64,000 nucleotides of DNA from CANHBY01 sp031374415 (GCA_031374415.1 JANMGB010000259.1:7711-71710), one strand, 5' to 3'; shown: positions 36,465 to 48,000, counted from the first letter of the stretch. Numbers and translations are program-made. The notes: generated by a model not told the origin, from the sequence alone.

Positions 36465-36628
36465 GCGGGCGAGCGATTCAACGCTGGAAAATGGGCGGCC
36501 AGAACCAACACAGCTGTTGGCAGATAAAAAGATTGTAGTGGGCTGCCCGCTGTCGTGCGCATGGGCACGAGCATCATGCGAGGGGAAACCAAAACTGAGG
36601 GGTCAACCGTTGGGAGAACCCCAAGGGA

Positions 36629-36715
36629 TGGTGCCGGAGGCCGGACTCGAACCGGCACAGTATCTCTACCGGGGGATTTTGAGTCCCCTGCGTCTACCAA
36701 TTTCGCCACTCCGGC
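36629..36715 (-). tRNA. tRNA-Leu(CAA)
   Basis: On the minus strand, GCCGGAG and CTCCGGC form a 7-bp acceptor stem with discriminator A and encoded CCA (36631-36629). The anticodon stem GGGGA/TCCCC holds the loop CTCAAAA, hence anticodon CAA reading UUG. A long variable arm (CCCGGTAGAGATACTGT region) and the T arm with GGTTCGAGTCC are present, as expected for a class II leucine tRNA. Confidence 0.97.
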
Positions 36716-36810
36716 TGAAGGGCAAATTCTGAAGCGCTGTGTACGTCAGAAAGGTGGGATTATGGCACGTCTGGATGGCCTTGTGGCAACTCGCCTGCGA
36801 CAATGAGAGC

Positions 36811-37728
36811 ATGTCGAAAGCTCACCCCACCTACCGTACCCTGGAAGATGTCATTGGTCACACACCTCTGGTGCGTTTGACCCGGATTCCGGGCGCTGAA
36901 AACGATGCACGCAACAATGTGATTCTGGCCAAACTGGAGGGCAACAACCCTGCAGGTTCGGTCAAGGACCGGCCGGCCATGAACATGATTCGCCGCGCGC
37001 AAGAGCGCGGCGACATCCGGCCCGGCGACACCTTGATTGAGGCCACTTCGGGCAACACGGGCATCGCCTTGGCCATGGCGGCTGCTATTCGGGGCTACCG
37101 GATGGTGTTGATCATGCCGGAGGACTTGTCGATTGAACGCGCCCAGACCATGAAGGCTTTTGGCGCTGAGCTGATCTTGACGCCGCGCTCAGGGGGCATG
37201 GAGTACGCCCGGGATCTCGCAGAAAAAATGGCCAAGGAGGGCCGTGGCCGGGTGTTGGATCAGTTTGCCAGCGAGGACAACCCCAGCGTGCACTTCGAAA
37301 CGACTGGCCCTGAGATTTGGGCAGACACACAGGGCCAAGTCACCCACTTCGTGAGTGCCATGGGCACCACCGGCACCATCACGGGGACATCTCGGTTTTT
37401 GAAATCGCGCAATCCGGCGGTGAAAATTGTGGGCGCGCAACCTGAGGAGGGCTCTCGCATCCCGGGCATCCGCAAATGGCCAGAGGCTTATCTGCCTAAG
37501 ATTTTTGATCCCAGTTGCGTTGATGAGGTGATTTCGGTGAATCAAGCGCAGGCTGAGGACATGGCGCGTCGTCTGGCACGCGAGGAAGGCATTTTTGGCG
37601 GCATTTCGGCAGCCGGCGCCTGCTGGACAGCGTTGCAAGTGGCACAAAATGTCAGTGATGCCACCGTAGTTTTCGTGGTTTGCGACCGCGGTGACCGTTA
37701 TCTTTCAACGGGCGTTTTCCCAGCCTGA
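36811..37728 (+). CDS. cysM: cysteine synthase B
   Basis: CysM makes cysteine from O-acetylserine and sulfide, and can use thiosulfate. The 305-residue PLP protein shows the lysine motif LEGNNPAGSVKDRPA, the TSGNTGIALAMAAA loop and the GTTGTITGTSRFLK phosphate-binding loop, and lacks the longer C-terminus of CysK. The start ATG 36811 gives MSKAHPTYRTLEDVIGHTPLVRL. A tusA-like sulfurtransferase gene follows 21 bases downstream, which suggests linked sulfur handling. Confidence 0.95.
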   Translation: MSKAHPTYRTLEDVIGHTPLVRLTRIPGAENDARNNVILAKLEGNNPAGSVKDRPAMNMIRRAQERGDIRPGDTLIEATSGNTGIALAMAAAIRGYRMVLIMPEDLSIERAQTMKAFGAELILTPRSGGMEYARDLAEKMAKEGRGRVLDQFASEDNPSVHFETTGPEIWADTQGQVTHFVSAMGTTGTITGTSRFLKSRNPAVKIVGAQPEEGSRIPGIRKWPEAYLPKIFDPSCVDEVISVNQAQAEDMARRLAREEGIFGGISAAGACWTALQVAQNVSDATVVFVVCDRGDRYLSTGVFPA

Positions 37729-37749
37729 GGCCATTGACAAGGAGCTGAC

Positions 37750-37977
37750 ATGGAAGTCAATAAGGAGCTGGACGCCCGGGGTCTGAACTGCCCCCTGCCT
37801 ATTCTGAAGGCCAAAAAAGCCTTGGCAGACATGAGCAGTGGTCAGCTGCTCAGGGTGCTGTCTACCGACCCAGGATCGAACCGGGACTTTCAGGCTTTTG
37901 CGCGGCAGACCGGCAACGAGTTGGTGGGCCAAACCACCAACGGTGACGCGTTCGTGCATGTGTTGCGGCGACGCTGA
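37750..37977 (+). CDS. tusA: TusA/SirA-family sulfurtransferase
   Basis: A 75-residue single-domain protein with the family motif CPLPILKAKKAL at the N-terminus, in which the cysteine carries persulfide sulfur. In E. coli TusA relays sulfur to mnm5s2U synthesis. Here it follows cysM after 21 bases with AAGGAG ahead of the ATG, so it may act in that cysteine pathway as well. The tusA name is by family; other TusA-like paralogues exist. Confidence 0.88.
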   Translation: MEVNKELDARGLNCPLPILKAKKALADMSSGQLLRVLSTDPGSNRDFQAFARQTGNELVGQTTNGDAFVHVLRRR

Positions 37978-38040
37978 TGGTTTGCCGCCCTCCCCCGCCG
38001 TGACCTTGCGCGGGGGCTGCCTGAGAAAGAAACCCGCCGA

Positions 38041-38907
38041 TCAAATCTCGACGGTTTTGAGGTACTCGCGGAAACCCGCGCCAAGTTGCGGGTGGGACAG
38101 GGCGAGTTCAACGTTGGCCTGCAGGAACCCTTCTTTGCTGCCGCAGTCGTAGCGTTTGCCTTGATACTGAAAGGCGAAGACCTTTTCTCGGCGCAGCAAC
38201 CCTGCAATGCCGTCAGTCAGCTGAATTTCACCGCCCACGCCACGCGGTTGGTTGGCAATTTCATGGAAAACACCGGGCGTGAGGATGTAGCGGCCTGCGA
38301 CGCCCAGCCTTGAGGGCGCATCAGCAGGTGCTGGCTTCTCAACGATCCGGCTGACATCCATCACGCGGTCATTGACAGACTGACCCGCGATGATGCCGTA
38401 GCGACGGGTGTGCTCTTCGGGAACTTCCTGGACGGCCAGGATGGACGCACGCCACTCGGCGTATTGCTCCACCATTTGGGTCAGAACGGGAGGCTGGCCC
38501 ACCATCAGGTCATCGGCCAGCAGCACGGCAAAGGGCTCGTTGCCAATCAGGCGTTGCGCACACAACACCGCATGCCCCAAACCCAGCGCCTGGGCCTGGC
38601 GAACGTAGACGCATTCCATGTCGTCAGGCTTGACGCTGCGGACCACTTCCAAAAGCTCATGCTTGTGTGAGTTTTCCAGCGCGACTTCGAGCTCGAAGGT
38701 CATGTCGAAGTGATCTTCAATGGGGCGTTTGTGGCGGCCGGTGACGAAGATCATTTCGCGCACGCCCGCAGCGTAGGCCTCCTCAACAGCGTATTGAATC
38801 AGCGGTTTGTCGACCACTGGGAGCATTTCTTTGGGCTGTGCCTTGGTCGCGGGCAAAAAACGCGTGCCCAGCCCGGCTACGGGGAAAATCGCTTTATTGA
38901 TGTGCAT
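38041..38907 (-). CDS. galU: UTP--glucose-1-phosphate uridylyltransferase
   Basis: GalU makes UDP-glucose for exopolysaccharide, lipopolysaccharide core and trehalose synthesis. The 288-residue product shows the nucleotidyltransferase motif AGLGTRFLPATKAQPKEMLPV, DKPLIQYAVEEA, FAVLLADDLM and KRYDCGSKEGFLQAN. The ATG at 38907 is chosen; another in-frame start seven codons upstream is less likely. It converges on tusA. Upstream lies a weak small reading frame in the same direction. Confidence 0.95.
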   Translation of the reverse strand: MHINKAIFPVAGLGTRFLPATKAQPKEMLPVVDKPLIQYAVEEAYAAGVREMIFVTGRHKRPIEDHFDMTFELEVALENSHKHELLEVVRSVKPDDMECVYVRQAQALGLGHAVLCAQRLIGNEPFAVLLADDLMVGQPPVLTQMVEQYAEWRASILAVQEVPEEHTRRYGIIAGQSVNDRVMDVSRIVEKPAPADAPSRLGVAGRYILTPGVFHEIANQPRGVGGEIQLTDGIAGLLRREKVFAFQYQGKRYDCGSKEGFLQANVELALSHPQLGAGFREYLKTVEI

Positions 38908-38938
38908 AAACTCTCTCTTTGTGTGCAAAAAATTCGGG

Positions 38939-39124
38939 TTACTGAGTAAACCAATGAATTGATGAAAATGATGGGCGCTGCGCCCCGCTGTGCCACCAGG
39001 TCGCCAAGGAGCGATGCCCCTGGGAGCTGAAGCGGGCGTCCGACATGCGCTGCATTTGCTGCAAATCCCGGCGGCAATCTGTCCGCCACTGGAGCCCGAG
39101 ACCCGGCGTGAGTTTAGCCGGCAT
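38939..39124 (-). CDS. possible small protein upstream of galU
   Basis: A 61-residue frame on the same strand as galU, ending 31 bases before it. It has high GC at third codon positions through most of its length and a product rich in Arg, Gln, Ser and Trp (MSDARFSSQGHRSLATWW). No ribosome binding site is visible and I do not recognise it. The stretch 38908-39194 otherwise holds nothing, so this may be a real small gene or chance. Confidence 0.3.
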   Translation of the reverse strand: MPAKLTPGLGLQWRTDCRRDLQQMQRMSDARFSSQGHRSLATWWHSGAQRPSFSSIHWFTQ

Positions 39125-39194
39125 GCTTACACAAACTCAGTGAAATGTGTCCCAAGATGTTTGCACGCAAGGTTCGAGCCACCCACGCGATGGA

Positions 39195-39854
39195 TCATGA
39201 ATGCAGCCATGCCAGCGCCGCTGTCCACGTGGCACCGAGCGGCAAACTGTGAACGCTCACAGGCACCCGACTGCCATCCGGCAGGTGCAGCTCAGGTGCC
39301 GACAATGCCGGGCCTGAACCGACGTCGATGGTCTCTAGGGGCAATTTCAAGCCCCACCCCACCGCCTTGATGCAGGCTTCTTTGCGCGCCCATGTTTGAT
39401 GAAAGGCGAGCTGGCGTTCGAGGGGAGGCAGGCCGTACCATGCCTGCTGCTCAAGTGGTGTGAAGTGCCGCTGAACAAGTCCTTCGGCATCGCGCAGCTC
39501 ACGCACTTGTTCGATGTCAACCCCGACTTGCCCGTGCATTGACACCGCAATCAGCGCGGCAGTACCACTGTGGCTGAGGTTGAAATGACAGCCTGGTGCG
39601 TCGGGCAAATAGGGCTTGCCATGAGGCCCGCTAGCGAAGCTCAGCGCCTCGGGCGTGGTGTGTAGCTTGTCGGCCAACAGCTGGCGCAAAGCCACATGTG
39701 AAGCAACAAACCGTTGACGGTGAGACTCTCGATAAAACCGCTGGGCGCGCCCGCGCTCAGTGTCCGAGAGGACGCCTGGACGGGCCAGCTCAGAATGGCT
39801 CAGGTCTGCTTGCCAAACTTCACCCAAGGGCCAGACGTGAACACACACAAGCAT
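39195..39854 (-). CDS. 4'-phosphopantetheinyl transferase, Sfp type
   Basis: This enzyme loads the phosphopantetheine arm of coenzyme A on carrier proteins, here most likely the PCP and ACP of the adjacent NRPS and PKS. The 219-residue product has the Sfp-type motifs FNLSHSG, GVDIEQ (metal-binding acid pair) and WARKEACIKAVGWGL. The start ATG 39854 sits one base after the stop of the aminotransferase gene (TGAGATG). It is the last gene of the NRPS-PKS row, a strong indication that the carrier proteins are functional. Confidence 0.92.
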   Translation of the reverse strand: MLVCVHVWPLGEVWQADLSHSELARPGVLSDTERGRAQRFYRESHRQRFVASHVALRQLLADKLHTTPEALSFASGPHGKPYLPDAPGCHFNLSHSGTAALIAVSMHGQVGVDIEQVRELRDAEGLVQRHFTPLEQQAWYGLPPLERQLAFHQTWARKEACIKAVGWGLKLPLETIDVGSGPALSAPELHLPDGSRVPVSVHSLPLGATWTAALAWLHS

Positions 39855-39855
39855 C

Positions 39856-40983
39856 TCAGTGAGGGAGCCCATGTTGAACAAGGAAGTCGCAAATTTCGGC
39901 CTGATCGTCGACCGACAAATCGGGATAGATCGGCAGGCAAATCACCTGGGACGCCACTTCGGTGGCCACGGGCAGGTTGGTCGGACTGGACGACGCCAAG
40001 CCTGCGTAGTTTGGGAAGGTGGAGATCAAGGGGTAGAAGTATCGGCGTGAATAGATGCCTTGCACTTTCAAGGCGTCGTAGATCTCATCGCGGGTCAGCC
40101 CGTAGCTGGGTTTGACCAGCATGGGGAAGTAAGCGTAGTTCCAGCCAGACAGTTGGGGTGAGCCCATGCATTGCAAGCCGACAACGCCTTGCAGCGCCTG
40201 CCGATATCGGGTGTCGACCTCGCGCCGAGCGGCGATGGCGCGGTCAACGTGTTGAAGCTGCAGGAGGCCAAACGCGGCATTGATCTCGCTCATTTTGCCG
40301 TTGATGCCTGCAATGTCGACGGTGACTTCGTCCAGGATGCCGAAGTTCTTGAGCTCGTCAATGCGCCGTTTGGACTTGGCGTCGTGAGAGACGATGGCCC
40401 CACCCTCAAAGGTGTTGAAAACCTTGGTCGCATGGAAGCTCATGATGGACAGGTCACCATGATTGAGCACACTGCCGCAGTGGCATTTGACGCCAAAGGC
40501 ATGCGCCGCGTCATAGATCACTTTGAGGCCATGCCGCCTTGCGATGTCTTCGATGGCATCGACATCGCACGGCGTCCCGTAGCAGTGCACGGGCATGATG
40601 GCCGAGGTTCGGGGCGTGATGGCCGCTTCAATCTTGGCCGGGTCGAGGTTGAGGCTGACGGGGTGGATGTCGACAAACACGGGCTCAATACCATTCCAGA
40701 CCAAAGAATGCGACGTTGCCACAAATGAAAACGGCGTGGTGATCACCTCACCTCGGATGCCCAAGGATTGCAAGGCCGTGATCAAGGCAATGGTGCCGTT
40801 GGTGAACAGGGAAATGTGCTTGACCCCGAGATAGTCACACAGGGCAGCCTCGAGTTCGTGGTGAAAGGGGCCTTCGTTGGTGAGGATTTTGCTGTCCCAA
40901 ATTCGTTCCAGGTAAGGAATGAATTCTTGCAGCGGCGGCAGCGCCGGACGCGTGACGTAAATGGGCTTGTTGGACTTTGTCAT
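39856..40983 (-). CDS. DegT/DnrJ/EryC1-family PLP aminotransferase
   Basis: A 375-residue PLP enzyme of the sugar aminotransferase family, which convert keto-sugars (often nucleotide-linked) to amino sugars. Landmarks: NGTIALITALQSLGI, the DAAHAFGV loop, the PLP lysine in SFHATKVFNTFEGGAIVS and NGKMSEINAAFGLLQL. The length and motifs fit VioA/WecE-like enzymes. It lies between the glycosyltransferase and PPTase genes of the NRPS-PKS row, so it could aminate either a sugar or the released product; which is not shown. Confidence 0.9.
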   Translation of the reverse strand: MTKSNKPIYVTRPALPPLQEFIPYLERIWDSKILTNEGPFHHELEAALCDYLGVKHISLFTNGTIALITALQSLGIRGEVITTPFSFVATSHSLVWNGIEPVFVDIHPVSLNLDPAKIEAAITPRTSAIMPVHCYGTPCDVDAIEDIARRHGLKVIYDAAHAFGVKCHCGSVLNHGDLSIMSFHATKVFNTFEGGAIVSHDAKSKRRIDELKNFGILDEVTVDIAGINGKMSEINAAFGLLQLQHVDRAIAARREVDTRYRQALQGVVGLQCMGSPQLSGWNYAYFPMLVKPSYGLTRDEIYDALKVQGIYSRRYFYPLISTFPNYAGLASSSPTNLPVATEVASQVICLPIYPDLSVDDQAEICDFLVQHGLPH

Positions 40984-41003
40984 TTTAGGGGGACGTTAGA
41001 GCG

Positions 41004-42014
41004 TTAGGGTCGATGATTGACAGAGGTGGGGACCACCCCCACCTCAATGCGCGACCGCCACAACGCTGATTGCCTGAAGAAGTCTGGCAAGTGCCGGGGG
41101 GGATCGGTATCCGGCTTGCGCTGCAACACCCGCCGCATGCGCCAAAGTGAAAAAGCGACCATCCAAAAGATGTCCGTCAACGCAGCGTACAAACGGCCGT
41201 GATTTTTGACAAAGTAGCGGCGACGTGACTCAAACCAATAAGCTGGCAGGCGCTTCGGACGGTCCGTCTTGTTGGTGACCCCCGTGCTTTGCCCTGCGAT
41301 GTGCATGACACGACTTTGGGGAACGTACCAGCAATCCCATCCGGCTTGTTTGGCCTGCAGGCAGAAATCGGTCTCTTCAAAATACAGAAAATAGGACTCG
41401 TCCATCAAGCCAATAGCCTGGAAGACTTCGCGTCGAATCATCATGCTCGCGCCGGGGAGCCAATCAACCCGCTCGGGCGTTGAGCTCATCTGGCGCGCGA
41501 GAACATGCTTGGACAATAACTTGCTCACCACACCCAGACGCAAGCCGCTGTCAAACTCACTCCAGAGGCTGGGGAAGCGAAAGGTCCAGGGCCACAGCGC
41601 ACCGTGCTCGTCTTCCAAGCTGCTGCCAGTGATGCCGACCTGGGGGTGCTGTGCCATGAAATCGGTGAGGGCACCCAGGGCACCAGGGCGTACCAAGGTG
41701 TCTGGGTTGACCAGCCAATAAAAATCGGCTGGATGAGCAGAATAAAAGGAGGGTCGAATGGCGACGTTGTTGCCATATGAGAAGCCCCCGTTGAGATCGG
41801 AGCGACTGAGTCGCACCCAATCCCCCCAGCCCGACTGGCGGATGTGCTCGGCAATCAAGTCGGCAGAGCCGTCTCCTGAGGCGTTGTCAACGACCACCAC
41901 TTGCGTGCCAGGGTTGGCTTGTACCTCGCCTTGAAGCGAAGACAGGCAGTTCACGACCAAAGCGCCGCTTCGGTAGTTGACAATGATGATCAGTGTGGTC
42001 GGGGTGCTGCTCAC
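41004..42014 (-). CDS. family 2 glycosyltransferase
   Basis: A 336-residue GT-A type enzyme (GT2, rhamnosyltransferase-like). It shows LIIIVNYRSGALVVNCLSSL, VVVVDNASGDGSADLI, the DxD equivalent in WLVNPDTLVRPGALG and DESYFLYFEETDFCLQAKQAGW. No transmembrane segment is needed; one hydrophobic stretch near residue 280 could attach to the membrane. Its GTG start at 42014 has AAGGAG six bases ahead. Placement between the PKS and aminotransferase suggests a sugar-decorated product, which is inference. Confidence 0.88.
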   Translation of the reverse strand: MSSTPTTLIIIVNYRSGALVVNCLSSLQGEVQANPGTQVVVVDNASGDGSADLIAEHIRQSGWGDWVRLSRSDLNGGFSYGNNVAIRPSFYSAHPADFYWLVNPDTLVRPGALGALTDFMAQHPQVGITGSSLEDEHGALWPWTFRFPSLWSEFDSGLRLGVVSKLLSKHVLARQMSSTPERVDWLPGASMMIRREVFQAIGLMDESYFLYFEETDFCLQAKQAGWDCWYVPQSRVMHIAGQSTGVTNKTDRPKRLPAYWFESRRRYFVKNHGRLYAALTDIFWMVAFSLWRMRRVLQRKPDTDPPRHLPDFFRQSALWRSRIEVGVVPTSVNHRP

Positions 42015-42023
42015 GCGTACTCC

Positions 42024-45000
42024 TTAGGCCTTGCGGCTCGCATCTTGGGCCACAGCGGGTGGTGTCATTGCCTGAGAAGATGCCTTTTTCAGGGCGACAT
42101 CGAGATGGCGTTGCATGCGGTCGGCCAAGACGCGGACATGGGGCTCTTGCAACATGGTTGAGTGACCGCCAGGGATGTCTTCGGCTGACACGGGTGTGGC
42201 GACGCGGCCCTGCCACCCGAGGAGGGGGTCAACGAATTTTTCGATGTAAGGGGCATCGGCCAGGGTGCCATCGCCCTTCATGGCGCGAAAGACCACCACG
42301 TCTGCGCGGCGCAAGATACCCTGAGGCACGTGCTCTTTGTGGGCGTGCTCGTAGACTTGCAGGTAGGTGATGTCGGGCGCCGGCATTTGGTCGTCGGCCC
42401 CGCCACCGGAGTGCTGGCGCAACTGCTGCACAACACGGGCATTGCGCGAGTCTTGCAAGCGTTTGGAGATTTCGTATTGGATCAGGTTGCGGCCCTTGCG
42501 CAGCACCATCGGAACAACCTTGACCCAACGACTCCACAGGGGCTCACCCTTGTCTTCGGAGACGGTATCTAGAAAACGGTGCAGCCGCGCTGAAGCGGTG
42601 CGAAATGGGCGCTCTTTGGCTTGTACATCGCCCGCATCGATGATGCCCACAAACTGTGTGGTCTCGCCGGCGTCGTCCAGTTGACGGGCCATTTCAAAGG
42701 CGATAACGCCCCCTGCGCACAAGCCGGTGAGGAAGTAGGGTCCATGGGCCTGCACCTGGCGGATCTGGGCCACATGGGCCGCGGCCATGGCGGAGATGGT
42801 GGTGTGCACCACCTTGCCGTCGGTGCGAATTTCGGGCTGCAACCCGTACACCGCTTGTTCGTGCCGCAGCGCAAGCGCCAAGGTGCGATACAACAAGGTT
42901 TCGCCGTTGCCGTCGTGCACGAAGAACAGCGGAGCGTGGGGCGTGCCTCCCGCGGGTGCCGGGCGAATGGTGATCAGTGTTTTACTCAGCACAGTGCGGG
43001 GCTTCGGTGACGCGCCCTCGACGGTGGTCGCCGCTTGGCCGGGTTCGGGCTTGGGCTCGATCAGGGCAGCCAGCGTTTCAACGGTGGGGGCTTCCAGCAG
43101 GGCGGTCAAGGGGAGCACCTTGCCGGTACGCTTTTTGAGTTTATTGATGACTTGCAAGGCGAGCAAGGAATGCCCACCCAGGTCAAAGAAGTTGGCCGAG
43201 GCGCTCACCCTCGCCACCCCCAGCATGTCGCCCCACATGTCGGCAATGAGGATTTCGGTGGCCGTGGTGGGGGCCACCCAATGGGGGTCATCAACGGGTG
43301 CAGCAGTGTCCTGCGATCGGGGCACAGCCGAAGGCAGTGGCGCCAAAACGGCCCTGAGGTCTTGGGCAGACACCACAACTTGGGGCCCCGCGCCTGCGGA
43401 CAAAATGCGGTGCAGGGCTTGGATACCTTCAGCCGTGAGGATGCCTTGGGTCAGACCGAGCGCCAAGAGCTCGTTGGCCACCGCCTTGGGCTTTGACGTC
43501 ACCGGGTGCGCGGGATGGCTGGGCGCCCCCGTGCTGCCGGCCAGGAGTGCTTTGTCACGCACACGGATCATCAAAAATTCTTCGATGTCGACCAGCACGC
43601 GACCTTGCTCGTCCATGACGGAGATGTCGTAGGCCGCCAGATCACCGTTGGAGCCGTTGTCGCCTTTGTAGCGGATGTGGCTGAGGATGTGCGGTGGCAA
43701 GTCGGCCAGAATGCGCACGCGCCCGTAGGAGGCTGGCACGAAGAAATCAGTGCCCTCGTCAAAGCCCGGGATCAGCGCTTGGGCGCCCGCAGTGGCCATG
43801 TCCATCATGGCAGGGTGAAGCTTGAATTGAGTCAAATCAGCCTCGAAAGCGCTGGGCAAGCTCAAACGCGCCAGAGCCTCTTGGTGGCCAAAATCAATGC
43901 GACGCAGATTGCTCCAGCGGGGACCAAAGTCGAGGTGCAGGGGTTTTTCCGTGCCGTCGAAGACTTGCGCACGCGCGCGGCAACGCTCGGCTATCTGGGC
44001 CAGGGGAGCCAGCGCGACCACGCCGGGATCGACGTAACTGACTTCGCCCCGAACGTTCTCGACCCAGGCCCGGTCTTCAGGAACACCCGGCTGATGCCCC
44101 ATGACCGTGAAGTGCTGTCCCTCGCTGCTGCGACGGAATTGCACGCGCAGTTCTTTGTCTTCTCCTTTGTGCACGACAAAGGGGGACAAGAAGGTGACGT
44201 CGCGCAGTTCAATGACCTGGGGGCCGGGTGCAGGGTGGTGCGCAAAGGCGGCACGCACGAGTTCGAGGTAGCCGGTGCCGGGAATCAAGGCCTCGCCGCC
44301 TTTGATCCGGTGCTCATCGAGCAACCAATGGGTGGCAATGCTGAAGTGGCTGCTGTACTCGCGCTCGTCGGGCGCGTCTTTGATGCACTCGGCGACCAGC
44401 GGATGCCCAACATGTGCCGAGGCGGGGGCGACCCAGCCCAGTTGCTGCGCCAGAGCCGCGGCCATACCAACCTCTTGCCATTGGCTCCAGTTGACGGCCA
44501 CGGTGTGGGTACCGTCGCGGGTCATGCGGTCTTGGGCGTAGGCATCGAGGAAAGCGTTGGCGCTGGCGTAGTCGACCTGCCCCGCCAAACCGGCAAACGA
44601 GCTGATCGATGAAAACAGCACCATAAAGTCCAGCGGCGCATCTGCCTGCACAGCCTGGAAGGCGGCTTCGAGTACCACCGTGCCTTGAACCTTAGGCGCC
44701 CACACCGCTGACACGGTGGCATCGTCTTTGAGTTGGATCACGCCGTCGTTGAGCACACCAGCGGTGTGGAACACCCCCTGCAGTGCGCCAAAACGCGCAC
44801 GTGCTTGCTTGAGCAGGGTCTTCATGGCGTTGAGGTTCGTCACGTCGGCGGCGACCACCATCACCTCGGCTCCGTGCGCTTCCAGGGCCATGATTTGGCG
44901 GATGCGTTTGGCGGTGGCGTTATGGGGATCGGTGCTTTGCAAGCAAGTGACCCAGTCTTTGCGCTCCGGCAAGGGGCTGCGGCCAACCAAAATCAGCTTG

Positions 45001-48000
45001 GCTTTGAGGGTGCTGGCGAGGTGCTCGGCCAAGGCCAAGCCCACACCGCCCAAGCCACCCGTGATGAGGTAAACGCCCCCCGCGCGCAAGCCCGCTTGAA
45101 TGGAGGGCGCGGCCAATGGGCTCGGGGCATAGCTTTGAACCCAGCGCGCCATGCCGCGGTAGGCCACCACATCTTCTTCTGCCGGGGCATGACACTCGTT
45201 AAGCAAGCACTCGATCAGTTGCCGCTCACGCACCGAGCCCTCGGGAGGTAAAAGGACGTCCACACTGTGGCAACGGATATTTGTGAACTCACGGGGGATG
45301 ACCTTGCAAGGCCCCAGCACAGTGGCCTTGGCGGGCTGCAAGTGGGTTTCGCCGGCCACGCGTTGCAGGTGATCCGTCACAACGCACCAATGCATGGGTT
45401 CACTGAGATCTTCATGGCCCACGGCTTGCGCCAAATGGAGCAAGCTGTCGAACCCTAAGCGGCGCAGCTCGTCGATGCCCCGCAGACCGGGGTCGATGGG
45501 CTTGTTGCCAGTGAGTGTCCAGAGGTGATACACGGTCTGGGGCGCATGACCTTCGGTGCTGAGGGTAGCGACGAGTCTGTCGTAGTGGTCTGGCTGGGCT
45601 GGATTGAGGGTGAACTCATCGCCTTTGCGCAGGTAGGTTTTGCCCGCGCGGACCACGCTGACATGGGCGCCGCCTTGACGCAGACGTTGAATAAGGCGCG
45701 TGCTCAGAGGGCTGTCGTCCGCCAGCACGCAGGTCGACGGCGTCGGCGCGTCTCCATCGGCAGCGGCGGGCTCCGCCGGTGTGACCACGGAGGGCAGCTC
45801 ACGCTGCTGCCAGATCGGTTGGTAGAACCAATCGGCCAAATCACTGCGCTTGTCGAGGGTGGGCTCAGGGGCCAGGGTCAGGCTTTGACCCGGCTCAACC
45901 CAGTGGCGTTGGTGATCGAAGCAGTAGGTGGGAAGGGGCACGCGCAAGCGCTTTTCCTGGCCCCGCACGAGATCCCAGTCAACCGGTGCCCCCACGGCCC
46001 ACAGGCGACCCAATACGCCGAGCACGAAGGCTTGGTCAGCCACGTCTTCATCAGGGTGGCGCAAGGAGTTGAGGACAGGCTGATCCGCCGCACGCGCCGG
46101 ATGCTGCCGCGATAACGAAGCGAGAGTGCGGCCTGGGCCGACTTCCAGCAGCACGCGGCTTTTGTCTTCCAGCAGCACTTGCAGGCCATCGGCAAAGCGC
46201 ACAGTGCGACGCAGGTGTTGCACCCAATATTGGGGATCGGTGGCTTGCTGTGCCGTCATCCAGGTGCCGGTGACGTTGGAGATGATCGGCAGGGTGGGTG
46301 GCTTCATGGCGATGCGTTGGAAGAACGCACCGAACTCTTGAAGAATGGGCTCCAGCATGCTGGAGTGCGCGGCCACGGAAATGCGCACGCGGGCAGCATC
46401 GATTTCTTGGCCAGCGAGTTGCTGCTGCAAGGCGTCGATGGCGGCCACCGGGCCAGAGGCCACCGACAGCTGCGGGCCGTTGAGCGCAGCGATGGACAAC
46501 TCGGGGCCCATGAGAGCGAGTAGCTCGGCCTCGGGCAAGGGCACGCTGAGCATGCCGCCCTCGGGCAGGGTTTCAAACAGGCGCCCGCGCAAAGCCACCA
46601 GCCGCAACGCGTCCTCCAGACTGAACACGCCGGCGAGGTGAGCTGCCGTGTATTCGCCCATGCTGTGGCCGATCATGGCAGTGGGCTGCAGGCCCCAGGA
46701 CATCCAGAGTTTGGCTTGGGCGTATTGGACGGTCAGCAAGCATGGCAAGGCCATGGAGGGGCGCTCAAGCAGCTGGGCGGCCGCTTTTTCTTGGCCGGCA
46801 GGCGGAAACAGCAGGCTCTTGAAGTCAGCCTGTTCGTGCCGCGCCAGCAAGGCCAGACATTCGTCGACCGCGTGGCGAAAGACTGACTCGCTGGCGTACA
46901 GGCCGGCGCCCATGGTGGGGTATTGAGCCCCCCCACCAGCGAACATAAAGGCCACAGTGCGCCCCCCGTCGGGTGCTGTTTCGGTGATGAGGCGTTTGGG
47001 GTCAGGGTGGGCCAGCGCATTGGCGGCATCTTGAACCGAGCTGCTGACAAGCACGCGCCGGCGGGTCATGGACTCGCGACCGACTTGCAGGGTGTAGGCC
47101 GCATCGGCCAACGACGTGTCGGGATACTCAGTGAAATGGGTGGCCAAAGCAGCCGTGTTGGCATCCAGCGCCGTGGCCGTCTTGGCCGACAGCAACAGAA
47201 CCTGGTGCTCACGTGAGGGGCCGCTGCGCTCGCGCGCTGGGGCTTCTTCCAGAACGATGTGCGCGTTGGTGCCACCGACACCCAGTGAGCTGACGCCAGC
47301 GCGGCGGGGCTGGCCGGATGGCGGTGTCCAGGGCTTGAGGCTGGCGTTGACGTAAAACGGGCTGCGCTCAAACTCACACGCCGGGTTGGGTGATTTGAAG
47401 TGCAGCGAGGCAGGCAACTCGCGGTGTTGCATGGCCAGGGCCACTTTGATGAAACTGGCCACCCCGGCCGCGGTGTCGGTGTGACCGATGTTGCTTTTCA
47501 CAGAGCCCACGCCACAGAAGCCTTTGGCATCGGTGCCTTGGCGGAAGGCTTGACTCAGCGCAGCGATTTCAATGGGGTCGCCCACTGGCGTACCCGTACC
47601 ATGGGTTTCAACGTAAGAGATGGTCTCGGGCGACACGTTGGCCAGGGCCAGGGCCTCGGCGATGGCCTGAGCTTGACCATCGACGCTGGGTGCCAGGTAG
47701 CCCATCTTGCCCGAACCATCGTTGTTGATGGCAGACCCTTTGATGACCGCGTGAATATGGTCACCGTCGTTGATGGCATCAGCCAACCGGCGCAAAACGA
47801 CCACGCCGACTGCGCTGCCAAAGACAGTGCCTTTGGAGTCGGCATCGAAGGCATGGCAGTGACCATCGGGAGAGAGAATTTCACCCTCGTGATAGACGTA
47901 GCCATGGCGGTGGGGCAACTCGATGGTGACACCACCGGCCAGCACCATGTCGCACTCCCGGTTCAGCAGGCTTTGCACACCCGTGTGGATGGCCACAAGC

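Noticed and set aside
36425..36709. A 94-residue minus-strand frame over the tRNA-Leu
   Set aside because: It is translated tRNA sequence.
38990..39370. A plus-strand frame of 126 residues between galU and the PPTase
   Set aside because: It runs antisense through the PPTase 3' end and shows no domain or ribosome site.
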